The position numbers and the translations under genes are program-made. A model generated the notes under the pieces. The model worked only from the letters and a program-made list of their open reading frames with translations, searched no databases and was not told where the DNA came from. Positions 10,594-19,080 of a stretch of 64,000 bases of DNA are shown here, piece after piece (the stretch's first letter is position 1; the number at the start of each line of letters is the position of its first letter). Source of the DNA: BM003 sp963699835 (lineage in GTDB: Bacteria > Pseudomonadota > Gammaproteobacteria > Steroidobacterales > BM003); the NCBI GenBank assembly GCA_963699835.1, contig CAVOVJ010000001.1, forward strand, positions 124,001 through 188,000. The letters run 5' to 3'.

Positions 10594-10798
10594 CCGACAT
10601 CAGAATTAACGAGCTAAAGAAAAACACAAAAAAAGGCGAAAAAAAACAACTAAAAAAAACAGGCCGCTTGAGCGACTTTTGAACGGCGATGCCTTTGCGG
10701 TGATTGGTTTGATCGGGGGGGGGTTGACCCCAAGACCAGTCAGCAGTTATTAGTCAACAGTACCGTTTATTGCGTTCACGGGGGCGGAGCATGGCGTT
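10594..10798. other. A-rich tract with G9 homopolymer between hydrolase and lipase genes
   Basis: The plus strand contains four or more A runs between 10619 and 10660 and a run of nine G at about 10717-10725, very unlike the GC-balanced surroundings. No ORF is supported. The A tract lies just upstream of the hydrolase gene and could bend DNA or act as an UP-like element for its promoter. The G run is also a likely place for read errors. Confidence 0.35.
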
Positions 10799-10841
10799 TT
10801 GTCCTTGAAAATTTTTATCGCGATCCTCATCGCGGTGAGCG

Positions 10842-11558
10842 TTGGCATCACGCCATCCCTGGATCGGCGGCGTCAATCCATGTCGAACAAGTTCGGCTGG
10901 GACTTCGCCGGCTTGTCTGATACATACCGCCCCACCCTCACGCCGTTACCGATGGGCGGCGAATTTCACCAATGCGCAGGTGCCTGCGCCGTGGCGGTCG
11001 GGTGTGAAGGTTCACAAGGGTTTTCTGGAAATATACAGCTCGGTCGGACAGCTCGTACGCGACGAGGTGAATAAGCTGGCGGCGCAAATACCCGGGCTGC
11101 AGGTTGTCTGTACCGGCCACAGTCTTGGTGCGGCCCTGGCGACCCTCTGTGCGCATGACCTGCAGAACTCCACCGCGATCCGACCCTTTTGCTATCCGTT
11201 CTGCCCGCCCAAAACCGGCAATCTGGCGTTTGCGCGCGATTTTGATCTCCATATTGCATCGCGAGTCGAACCGCTTTATTGCGAACCGAAGGGTGGGTTC
11301 TACAGCCGCGGAATTTCGTTCGTACAGTCCTCGGACCCGGTGAGCTGGGGCGGGAAGAGGGGATTCAAACACATCCGCCCGAGGCGCATTCAAAATATTG
11401 CCGATTCCGATAATACCCTCAAACAGGGTATTTATTCGCTGAAGAAAACGAAAAGCAAAATCGACATCTACTATCTCGCGCCAAATGTCTATAAGGTTAG
11501 CGTGCTGGGATTCCACAGCTATAAGAAAATGGAGTCCGAGCTTCTTGGCAGCAGATAG
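10842..11558 (+). CDS. Class 3 lipase, 5' end uncertain or frameshifted
   Basis: The catalytic core is clear: KVHKGFLEIYSSVG, then the nucleophile elbow VVCTGHSLGAALATLCA, matching Lipase_3 (PF01764), with FVQSSDPVSWGG downstream where the catalytic Asp (ssDPV) is expected; the final His may be HSYKK near the C-terminus. The start is doubtful. This frame opens only after a stop at 10836 and its first 40 residues look unnatural, while the frame beginning TTG 10799 gives a hydrophobic leader and SNKFGWDFAGLSDTY. One indel between about 10930 and 10980 would join them. It sits in the accessory region next to adaptor and metallopeptidase genes. The likely action is hydrolysis of acyl lipids. Confidence 0.7.
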   Translation: MASRHPWIGGVNPCRTSSAGTSPACLIHTAPPSRRYRWAANFTNAQVPAPWRSGVKVHKGFLEIYSSVGQLVRDEVNKLAAQIPGLQVVCTGHSLGAALATLCAHDLQNSTAIRPFCYPFCPPKTGNLAFARDFDLHIASRVEPLYCEPKGGFYSRGISFVQSSDPVSWGGKRGFKHIRPRRIQNIADSDNTLKQGIYSLKKTKSKIDIYYLAPNVYKVSVLGFHSYKKMESELLGSR

Positions 11559-11675
11559 AGAGCTCCACTACTAAAGCGCGAGTGCGCATTGACGACAAAT
11601 CGATGCCGACAGATCATCGCGTGATTGGTGGTTTTCAGGTGAGAGTTGAACAGCGCGCGGTTGTCCACGGTGCTC

Positions 11676-12590
11676 TCAGCTTTGCTCCTCGAGCATGTCC
11701 TCTATTTGTTTTTTGCTTGCAACGACGGCCTCGCGCTGCTGATCCGTTAAGGTATCCGATTGCAACAAGCGGTCCGCCAGGCGCAACACGATTGCCGCCG
11801 ACTCGGCCGACAACTCGCTGCGTGGAGGCGGGAAGACCTGGGTGTGAATCGAGTACCACTCTTCAGGACGATGATCGAATATCACGTCGACGATAACCGC
11901 TTTGATCTCGGCGTCGACCGGAGAACCCATCAGTGCATCGAGCATCGCCAACAGCGTTTCGTCGTTGCGGTGCGGGACGGCACTCGCGTAGAGCCACCCG
12001 GAGCGCTCCTCGACACTGTGTTTGGAATCGATCAGTTTTCGACCTACCAGGTCGATGGCCGGAGCGCTTCCATTGGTGATGCAGGCGTCGATTGTCAGGT
12101 TGGCAAAACCGTCCTCGGGTTGCGAGTACTTGTCCCAGAAAGCGATCGAGTCGGGTGTCGCCGGGCGCACCGTGGCTAACGCCTGAACAAGTAATTCGAT
12201 GCGTGCGTCCTGATCCGCCCAGGCCGGGGCAAGAGTCAATTGCGAAAGTACCTTCTGCGCGGGTGCGTCGCCCCGGTCCATCAGGGCCTGGATCAGACCC
12301 GCGACATACAGGTCCTCCGGCATTTCGGTCTCGTAGTCGGCCTCCGAGTCGAGAACGTCAAGCACGGCCGGGTCGAGAAGGCGCCGCTGCAGCTCCTCGA
12401 GCTTCGACGTGTCGCCGTTCGCCATTTCCAGCAAACCGTTAAAAAGTGTTTCCGAGTTTGACATGCTGTCAGCCATTTTCGTTTCCCCGGTCACAGACGT
12501 GCCTGGCGCCGCAGACAATCCTGCAGCCATACCGACGGTGAAGACCAAGAGCAGCAGCAAAACCATGCGCGGCAAACGTGCTGCAATCAT
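11676..12590 (-). CDS. Secreted helical protein of unknown function
   Basis: A 304-aa protein with an N-terminal signal peptide (MIAARLPRMVLLLLLVF, then AGLSAAPG). The mature part is acidic and made of successive amphipathic helices (ALMDRGDAPAQKVLSQL, AIVLRLADRLLQS), similar to HEAT/TPR-like solenoids, but no repeat family is certain. It starts 18 bases after the stop of the metallopeptidase gene on the same strand, so the LysM adaptor, metallopeptidase and this gene probably form one operon. In that setting an accessory or self-protection role is possible. That is inference from position only. Confidence 0.65.
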   Translation of the reverse strand: MIAARLPRMVLLLLLVFTVGMAAGLSAAPGTSVTGETKMADSMSNSETLFNGLLEMANGDTSKLEELQRRLLDPAVLDVLDSEADYETEMPEDLYVAGLIQALMDRGDAPAQKVLSQLTLAPAWADQDARIELLVQALATVRPATPDSIAFWDKYSQPEDGFANLTIDACITNGSAPAIDLVGRKLIDSKHSVEERSGWLYASAVPHRNDETLLAMLDALMGSPVDAEIKAVIVDVIFDHRPEEWYSIHTQVFPPPRSELSAESAAIVLRLADRLLQSDTLTDQQREAVVASKKQIEDMLEEQS

Positions 12591-12608
12591 TCGCTGAGAC
12601 CTCGCTTG

Positions 12609-14298
12609 TCATCGTAGTAGTGGACTCCGGTGTATCGCCTTGACCTGGAGCAGATCAATGTCCTGCGCCTGAGATGCGGGATTGTTAGCGTGCATCAGGT
12701 TTTCCTGCGGCGGATGTTTGATTCCATCATGCCCGCTGGTCTCCACGCCTTTGTTCTTCATGTCCAAATTACGATGCCTCAGGTTCAGGACATGACCAAT
12801 CTCGTGTGCGATGGTGTTTCCATAGGTGAACATGCCGGCCTCGCTGGCAGGCTTTCCGCAGGCGTTGGTAATGTACATTGCGAATAGCTTGGGGTGGCCT
12901 GCTCTTTGCCGTCGCCCGAGTAATTTCATTCGGTTTGTTTTTGCAGTCGCATCAGGCGGTAACCCGGTTGGCGGAATCCACGAACTGCTGGGCGTGCCGT
13001 TATCCGAAATCGTCCCGCCCGCCCTGCTGGCGGGGAAGTCCGTGGCAGCCCCGAGAATGCGGCCGCCGGTGGCAAGCGGTGCGCAGGAATGAATGTAGAC
13101 GAAATTCATCAGGTTTTCGCGGTAATTCAGCTGCGTGGCTTTGGGAAACCCGGCCAGGCTGATATTGCGCGTGATACCGCGCCTGACCTGAACCCGGAAA
13201 ATACCGGGGATTTTGGTCGGCTTCGCCCCATCGCTGACCGTCTTGTCGGTATCGAGCACGAACCAGATGCCGGCCTGGCGCAGGATACGGTTGGCGATAG
13301 CGAGATGTTTGACGATGTCTTTCGGTCCGGCCAGTGTGGTGCTGCCCTTGGGTCCGTTGACTATCGTGAACCGGCACTTGATCTTCTTGATTTCCATGAC
13401 CGTGGCCCGAATCGATGCCACCCGGGCGCCTTCCAGTTTCGCTTCGAGCAGGATCTGGCCGTTGCGGGTGCCTCGCAGATAAACATCTTCTCCCGTGTTG
13501 CCGCCATGAAATTCAGCTCGCCCGCCCCCTAGTGAGTGAACCTCCCATCGCAATTTTTCCAGGTCCAGCGACTTTGGTCGGGCGTAGGTCACATGAAATT
13601 TCGCGCAGCTTGCAAAGTCTGCGTCTGCACGGCTCAATTTGGGGACTACCGCAGGATTGGTCACCACATTAAGGGTATCGGTGGGGGTAATGGAGGTCAG
13701 CCCGGCACCGTTCTCATAAGCGGGGGCGGTACCCGGCGGCAGCAATGGCCGCACCGGCCACTTGCGGGTGGCGTTGGGCACCGGCTTGACCGGGCAGACC
13801 TCAATCCAGCGCGCGACCCGTGCACCGCTGACGGTCGTCATGATCTTGCCGCCGTGTGTATCTCTGGACGCGAAGAACTCGTTGGGATTGTGTACGCCGC
13901 TGCGGCCGCGGACCAGCAGTTCTACATTCATCCACACCGAGTAAGTTTTTTACCGTATCGATGCGCCCGAATATCTGCTTGAACGGCGCCCGCAACGTAT
14001 GCTCGACCTTGCCCATGCCAATTTTCGTGCCAAGCGCATGGAGCGTGGCTTCGAAACCGATGTTTACCGAGCGCTGACCGGTAACATCGATTTCGATACT
14101 GAACGACTTTTTCGGTAAATCAAAAGCGTGTTTTTTCTTTACCGGGAACTTGGTGTTACCCCCGAAATCGAAGAACTTGTTGGCGTAATTGGCGTGGGCA
14201 CTGAAAGACCAGTTCTTTTTGCCCCAGACGTATCCCGGGTTCTTTACCGCAACCGCGATGTAGGTGATACGAATTTTTTCCTCCAGGGTCTTCGCCAT
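12609..14298 (-). CDS. Metzincin-type metallopeptidase, frameshifted in a homopolymer
   Basis: The C-terminal part carries the zinc site AHEIGHVLNLRH (HExxHxxxxxH, metzincin type) and a downstream PQENLMHANN with a Met-turn-like Met. The first 120 residues (MAKTLEEKIRITYIAVAV, then beta-rich sequence) are in another frame. Removing one base from the six-T run at 13946-13951 (A6 on the coding strand) joins them as DTVKTYSVWMNVELLVRGRSG, giving a protein of about 560 aa. No signal peptide is present, so export would need a carrier, and the LysM adaptor encoded immediately upstream fits this. The peptidase family (M10/M12-like) cannot be refined by eye. The break is more likely a base error than decay. 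Confidence 0.75.
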
Positions 14299-14299
14299 G

Positions 14300-15031
14300 T
14301 CAGCTTCCGTGCGCCGAAAATATCGTGTCGCGCAATTCGTCGCTCAGTTCCCCGGTCGCCTCGAGTTGCTGATCGAGCTGAAAAGCGCGGATCGCATCGC
14401 GCAATTCGATGTCTTCTTCCTCATCGATGCCTGAGAGTCCGTAACCGAGATTCCGCAGGCGTTGCTTTACCCCGGACAACGTCGCGATCGGGTTGAGGCC
14501 GCCGACTTCGATAGGGATGGTCATTTCGTCCGGGGTCCCCGGGCTGATAATCAGCTTTGCACTTTTTACCGACGGCGGCAGAGAAATCTCGATCATGCCG
14601 TTGCCGTCAGTGGTGCCGCTGATGTCGTTGCCTTCGTAACGGAGCAGGTATTCGGTATTTGGCCAGGGTTCTTCCGGCAACAGTTCCGGGTCTTCTTCCT
14701 CCTCCGCGAGGTCGAGCGCTTCGGGGTCGCGTTCTTCGATCGCGCTGGTCTTTTCCTCGTCGTCCGTCCGGGATTTTTTAACGACGATGCGGAGAATGAC
14801 GGGTACCCCCCTGCGACGGAATCGGTGTTTCTTGTCGGTCGCCGCAGATTCCGACTCGACCCGAATATCCGGTACGACAACCTCATCACCAGGTTGTAGC
14901 ACGGCCGGCGTCTCACGTTTGCGTCGCAAATCCGAGTTGTCCGGATGGCTCCAGACCGTCTCCCAGAAATGACCATGGGCGTCGGCGATGCTGTGGATGC
15001 AGTCGCCCGACAGGACTTTGTGTACGCGCAC
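14300..15031 (-). CDS. LysM / Ig-like / peptidoglycan-binding adaptor protein 2
   Basis: A paralogue of the protein at 5442-6077 with the same order: a LysM-type module (KVLSGDCIHSIADAHGHFWE, later LQPGDEVVVPD), the shared basic KHRFRRRGVPV segment, an Ig/transthyretin-like domain (TTDGNGMIEISLP) interrupted by a Glu/Asp-rich insert (around EEEEDPELLPEEP), and a PG_binding_1 module (VKQRLRNLGYGLSG, IRAFQLDQQLEATG). The GTG at 15031 is chosen because LysM homology starts there and AAAGGG lies just upstream; a TTG at 15136 would add 35 unrelated residues. The metallopeptidase gene starts 1 base after its stop, so they are tightly coupled. It may be an adaptor for that enzyme. Confidence 0.82.
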   Translation of the reverse strand: MRVHKVLSGDCIHSIADAHGHFWETVWSHPDNSDLRRKRETPAVLQPGDEVVVPDIRVESESAATDKKHRFRRRGVPVILRIVVKKSRTDDEEKTSAIEERDPEALDLAEEEEDPELLPEEPWPNTEYLLRYEGNDISGTTDGNGMIEISLPPSVKSAKLIISPGTPDEMTIPIEVGGLNPIATLSGVKQRLRNLGYGLSGIDEEEDIELRDAIRAFQLDQQLEATGELSDELRDTIFSAHGS

Positions 15032-15249
15032 AGATGCACCCTTTACCGGTTGAGGCCGGAATTCGTTGCCGCGGCGAGTAGAGCGGTTCGCGACCGTGAT
15101 ATTGGTTGACGGCAAAAACGCAGGCTCATCCAGCAAAAGTAGTCGATGCCGGCGGTTCGTGCACGATTGGCGCTGGTGCAGAAATTGTGATGGCCGACCA
15201 GCTCGCGGTCGCCGATGGGCGGCACGGGTGTGCCTGAGTTGATGCGAGG

Positions 15250-15993
15250 CTAGTTTTCCAGCGCTGATCCCTCGAATCCGGACCGGTCCAGATCGACGAC
15301 GAATCGCACCGAAGGCGTGGCGGTATTCTCAAAAACGTAAATTCTCTCGTCGGTGCGAATCGTCCCCGAGACCATGTCGCGGCTGGAGTTCACGGTCAGA
15401 GTCCAGTCGCCGATGTCGCCAAGTTCGGACACGACGGTGCCGGACGCGTTCAGCGAGCGGATGAAATCGGTGTATTCGAATGCCCGGAGTATTTTGAGGT
15501 TCAGGGTCAGGCCAGTGTCTATCTGAAAGGCGAAATCCGGCTGGGCCGGGTCACCGATGTCGGCCTCGTCGCTGTTCGCGAGGCTGAGAAAGGGCTGGCT
15601 CGCCCGGATAGCACTCTCCAGTGTGACGACATCGATTGTGACCAGCGTCACCCGGGTATCCAGGTCGGGATGATCGAAGCGGGGCCTGATTTCATCCACG
15701 AGACCGGGGAATCGGGATGCGTCAACGGGCTGAGTCACGATGGGTGGCGGGGCTATCGCGCCGGTCAGGGGGCTGGCAACCGGCGCCTCCGGTGGTGAGG
15801 GCTGCACGGGAGCGGACTCCCGTTCGTCGGCTGCTGCCGGCAAAGCCGCGCTCGCCGCGACTCTCGGTGCGTCCACCGGGGCCTGCGGCGGCGGTTTCTG
15901 CGGCTGCGGTGCGGGTGTTAAAGCACGGAACAGGGCAACGCCGGCCAGTGTGGCCGCGAGCGCCGTGACCAACAATATTCCCAAGCGGGTCAT
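15250..15993 (-). CDS. Membrane-anchored protein with propeptide-like beta domain
   Basis: A 247-aa protein with an N-terminal hydrophobic anchor or signal (MTRLGILLVTALAATLAGV), a Pro/Ala-rich linker to about residue 95, then a beta-rich domain (VTLVTIDVVTLESAI, LTLNLKILRAFEYTDFI, VSGTIRTDERIYVFEN). That domain resembles the N-terminal prodomain of secreted metallopeptidases, in which LNLF, SGxIR and similar strands occur, but no peptidase domain follows. It lies upstream of the adaptor-metallopeptidase genes on the same strand, about 220 bases away. A trans-acting inhibitor or chaperone role is a guess; an unrelated envelope protein is equally possible. Confidence 0.6.
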   Translation of the reverse strand: MTRLGILLVTALAATLAGVALFRALTPAPQPQKPPPQAPVDAPRVAASAALPAAADERESAPVQPSPPEAPVASPLTGAIAPPPIVTQPVDASRFPGLVDEIRPRFDHPDLDTRVTLVTIDVVTLESAIRASQPFLSLANSDEADIGDPAQPDFAFQIDTGLTLNLKILRAFEYTDFIRSLNASGTVVSELGDIGDWTLTVNSSRDMVSGTIRTDERIYVFENTATPSVRFVVDLDRSGFEGSALEN

Positions 15994-16138
15994 CTTCGGT
16001 TTCCCGGAAGCCAGCCGTACGTCGCAGATTGGCAGTTTTCATCGGGTTCGCGCAAAAAAGGCGAAATCGCTGAATTATGGACTGGCACGGCTCAGCCGTT
16101 GGCTCCTCGAGTGTCGCCGGAATCGGCGAGAAGGGGAG

Positions 16139-16212
16139 TGGAGGCTAGGGTCGGAATCGAACCGGCGTACACGGCTTTGCAGGCCGCTGCATAACCACTC
16201 TGCCACCTAGCC
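16139..16212 (-). tRNA. tRNA-Cys (anticodon GCA)
   Basis: On the minus strand the acceptor stem GGCTAGG pairs with CCTAGCC, followed by discriminator T and encoded CCA (16139-16141). The anticodon loop reads CCT-GCA-AAG, giving anticodon GCA. The T arm contains GGTTCGATTCC. Length is 74 nt including CCA. Confidence 0.97.
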
Positions 16213-16357
16213 TCGGCGGCCCGACAATGTATCACAAGAAAATACGATGTACAGCGGGGCTGGCGCGGAGAACCCGAAATGCGGCCACGTACTTTCCCCG
16301 GGTGGGTTCCGAGGCGATTTGCCGCTAGAATACGCGCCCGCGCACCTAGAATCAGTC

Positions 16358-17032
16358 TTGAAGCGCGTTTGTGTCCGTCACGCAAAAGGTCAGGTTCTGC
16401 AAGAACAAGAGTCAATTCCCCGGTTCTCTGCCCATGAGCTGGAGCTCTGGCGGGGAGACCGCTGCCTGTTTAGCAATCTCGCGTTCGCAATCGGCGAAGG
16501 CGATTGTCTGCACGTGACAGGCCCCAACGGCTGTGGCAAGACCAGCCTGCTGCGCGTGCTGTCGGGTATGAGCCTGGCGGAGAGCGGCGCGGTTCGCTGG
16601 GATGGCACTCGCATCGAGCGTGACCGCGGTACCTTCAACCAGGCAGTTTTCTACGTCGGTCATCGCGAAGGCCTGAAAGCGCATCTCAGTGCCGTCGAAA
16701 ATCTGCGGTTCGATCTCGGTATCCGCCGCAGTTATGACCACGCCGATATTGACGCTGCGCTGGAACGGCTCGCGGTAACGCATTGCGCGAAACTACCGGT
16801 CCGTGTGTTGTCGGCCGGGCAGAAACGGCGCGTGGCGCTCGCCCGTGCCGTGGCCGCGAAAAGCCGCCTCTGGATTCTCGACGAGCCGTTCACCAATCTC
16901 GACGTTGCCGGGCGCGACCTGATCTCGCACCTGCTCGACGATCATCTGAGCGCAGGCGGGCTCGCCGTGGTCGCCGCCCACCATGACCTGCCGCTACGGG
17001 CCGGGCGACGCGTGCCGCTGGAGATTTCCTGA
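16358..17032 (+). CDS. ccmA: Heme exporter ATP-binding protein CcmA
   Basis: An ABC ATPase of about 224 aa: Walker A GPNGCGKTSLLRV, signature LSAGQKRRVALARA, Walker B LWILDEPFTNLD, and the H-loop AAHHD. With CcmB, CcmC and CcmD it powers release of heme-loaded CcmE during System I cytochrome c maturation at the inner membrane. TTG 16358 is the likeliest start: it lies a short distance before family homology, and longer versions run back toward tRNA-Cys. The stop overlaps the ccmB start by one base. First gene of a nine-gene ccm operon. Confidence 0.92.
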   Translation: MKRVCVRHAKGQVLQEQESIPRFSAHELELWRGDRCLFSNLAFAIGEGDCLHVTGPNGCGKTSLLRVLSGMSLAESGAVRWDGTRIERDRGTFNQAVFYVGHREGLKAHLSAVENLRFDLGIRRSYDHADIDAALERLAVTHCAKLPVRVLSAGQKRRVALARAVAAKSRLWILDEPFTNLDVAGRDLISHLLDDHLSAGGLAVVAAHHDLPLRAGRRVPLEIS

Positions 17033-17715
17033 TGGAAAACGTCGGCATCTTCACCGCGGCAGCGAGGCTGGTCGAGCGCGATCTGAAAGTGATCTTCAGA
17101 CACGTCAGCGAAGCGCTCAACCCGCTCGTATTCTTCGTGGTTGTCGCCACGTTGTTTCCGCTGGCAACCAGTCCCGACGCGGCACTGCTGCGGGATATGG
17201 CTCCGGGGGTCGTCTGGGTCGCCGCGCTGCTGTCCTCGACGCTGGCGCTGGATTCGTTGTTCAAGGCGGACATGGACGACGGCACGATGGAGCAGCTGGC
17301 GCTGAGCCCGCAGCCGCTCGCCTGGTTATTGCTCGCGAAGATCGTCACCCACTGGGTCGTCAGTGGTTTGCCGCTGGTATTGATCGCACCGCTGGTTGCA
17401 CGCGGGTTTTTCCTGCCCACCGAGGCGATTCTTCCGATGATGGCCGCGCTGGCGATAGGAACGCCGACGCTGAGCCTGATCGGCGCGGTCGGCGCGGCGC
17501 TGACTGCCGGGGTGCGCCGGGGTGGCGCGCTGCTGTCACTGCTGGTATTACCCCTGTCATTGCCGACAATGATTTTTGGCGCGCGGGCAACCGATCTGGC
17601 CGGCCTGGGTGAAGACCCGTCCGGGCCGCTCTATTTGCTCGCTGCTTTGTTATTCCTGACTTTGAGTCTTGCGCCCCTGGCCGCCGCCGCGGCCATACGC
17701 ATCAGCCTGGATTGA
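17032..17715 (+). CDS. ccmB: Heme exporter membrane protein CcmB
   Basis: 227 aa with six hydrophobic segments, matching the CcmB length and topology. Recognisable segments are RDLKVIFRHVSEALNPLVFF near the start, TLALDSLFKADMDDGTMEQL, and LPTMIFGA in the second half. It is the permease partner of CcmA in the CcmABCD complex. ATG overlaps the ccmA stop, and the TGA at 17713-17715 abuts the ccmC start, indicating translational coupling. Confidence 0.94.
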   Translation: MENVGIFTAAARLVERDLKVIFRHVSEALNPLVFFVVVATLFPLATSPDAALLRDMAPGVVWVAALLSSTLALDSLFKADMDDGTMEQLALSPQPLAWLLLAKIVTHWVVSGLPLVLIAPLVARGFFLPTEAILPMMAALAIGTPTLSLIGAVGAALTAGVRRGGALLSLLVLPLSLPTMIFGARATDLAGLGEDPSGPLYLLAALLFLTLSLAPLAAAAAIRISLD

Positions 17716-17720
17716 CTGCT

Positions 17721-18467
17721 ATGTGGAAAGCTTTTGTCAGATGGTTCCATCGCATGGCCTCGCCGCCGCACTTCTATGCCGCCGCGACCCGATGGACGCC
17801 GTGGTTTTTCTGGAGCGCGCTGATCGTGATCGCGATCTGCGCTTACGGCGGACTGGTGCGTGCGCCGGCCGACTATCAGCAGGGTGACGGTTTCCGGATC
17901 ATCTATGCGCATGTCCCAAGCGCGTGGATGTCGTTGTTTATCTATGTGAACATGGCGATTGCGGCGGCGATCGGCCTGATCTGGCGGATCAAGCTGGCCC
18001 ACGCGGTCGCGGCGAGTTGCGCCCCGATCGGTGCGTCGTTCACCTTCCTGGCGCTGGCCACCGGTTCGATCTGGGGCAAGCCGATGTGGGGGACCTGGTG
18101 GGTCTGGGACGCGCGCCTGACCTCGGAACTTATTCTGCTTTTCCTTTACATAGGGTATATGGCGCTGCGCTCGGCGATGGAAGAGCCGAGCCGCGCGGAT
18201 CGCGCGAGCGCCGTGCTGGCGATTGTTGGCGTCGTGAACGTGCCGATCATTCACTACTCGGTCGTGTGGTGGAACACGTTGCACCAGGGCCCAACCGTCA
18301 GCAAGATTGGTGAGCCCTCGATTACCTGGGAGATGCTTTGGCCGATGCTCGGCATGATGGTCGGATTCATGCTCTTTTTCGGCGCCATATTGCTTACCCG
18401 GGTTCGCGCCGAGGTGCTGGCCCGTGAACGCAATGCGAAATGGATTGAGGAAGTGGCGGTAAGCTGA
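17721..18467 (+). CDS. ccmC: Heme handling protein CcmC
   Basis: 248 aa from ATG 17721 (a TTG at 17712 would add three residues). It has six membrane segments and the tryptophan-rich WWD motif GTWWVWDARLTSELIL facing the periplasm, with conserved His residues in IIYAHVPSAWMS and IIHYSVVWWNTLHQG. These hold heme and load it onto CcmE. It is intact, unlike several later genes of the operon. Confidence 0.95.
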   Translation: MWKAFVRWFHRMASPPHFYAAATRWTPWFFWSALIVIAICAYGGLVRAPADYQQGDGFRIIYAHVPSAWMSLFIYVNMAIAAAIGLIWRIKLAHAVAASCAPIGASFTFLALATGSIWGKPMWGTWWVWDARLTSELILLFLYIGYMALRSAMEEPSRADRASAVLAIVGVVNVPIIHYSVVWWNTLHQGPTVSKIGEPSITWEMLWPMLGMMVGFMLFFGAILLTRVRAEVLARERNAKWIEEVAVS

Positions 18468-18472
18468 CGAAT

Positions 18473-18643
18473 ATGAAAGAATTTCTGGATATGGGCGGAT
18501 ACGCCGGATACGTGTGGTCGAGTTTCGGCCTGACTTTGTTCGTTCTGATAGCCAATGTCGTGGCGGCTCGCCGGCGACTGGCAACCGAGATTTCCAGGGC
18601 TCGCCGTCGGGCGATGCGTCCTGGCGCAGGAGGAGGGATATGA
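18473..18643 (+). CDS. ccmD: Heme exporter small subunit CcmD
   Basis: A 56-aa protein. It starts MKEFLDMGGYAGYVWSSFG, has one membrane helix (LTLFVLIANVVAA), then a basic RRRLATEI tail: the standard CcmD layout of a short periplasmic-facing aromatic N-terminus and positive cytoplasmic C-terminus. It sits between ccmC and ccmE. Its TGA at 18641-18643 overlaps the ccmE ATG at 18640. CcmD stabilises the CcmC-CcmE-heme complex. Confidence 0.9.
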   Translation: MKEFLDMGGYAGYVWSSFGLTLFVLIANVVAARRRLATEISRARRRAMRPGAGGGI

Positions 18644-19080
18644 AACCGCGTAGGCAGAGATTGGTGTTGGTCGTAATGATTGTCGTAGGCGTGGGTATTG
18701 CCACGGGTTTCGCTCTGAGAGCGCTGCAGGAAAATCTGCTTTATTTCTACAGCCCGACCCAGGTAGCGGACGGTGAACCGCCGCAAGGACGCAAGTTTCG
18801 AGTTGGTGGCCTGGTGACACCTGGCAGCGTTAATCGCACCGAGGGCGCGCTGGATGTGAGTTTCGATCTGACCGATAACAACACCACGGTTACCGTGGCT
18901 TATGCCGGAATCCTGCCAGACCTGTTTCGTGAAGGGCAGGGCATCATCGCCCACGGGCGGATGAACGATGACGGCATTTTCGTGGCTGAGGAAGTACTCG
19001 CCAAGCACGACGAGAACTACATGCCGCCGGAAGTGGCGGAGGCGCTCGAGCAGGTTCACGGCAAGGATAGCGGACCATGA
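18640..19080 (+). CDS. ccmE: Heme chaperone CcmE
   Basis: 146 aa. A basic N-terminus and one membrane anchor (LVLVVMIVVGVGIATGFAL) are followed by a periplasmic OB-fold. The covalent heme attachment site is present as VLAKHDENYMPPEV, His being the ligand and Tyr the conserved axial residue. GGxV is seen in RVGGLVTPGSV. An AGGAGGG ribosome-binding site lies inside ccmD. The stop overlaps the ccmF start. Confidence 0.95.
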   Translation: MKPRRQRLVLVVMIVVGVGIATGFALRALQENLLYFYSPTQVADGEPPQGRKFRVGGLVTPGSVNRTEGALDVSFDLTDNNTTVTVAYAGILPDLFREGQGIIAHGRMNDDGIFVAEEVLAKHDENYMPPEVAEALEQVHGKDSGP

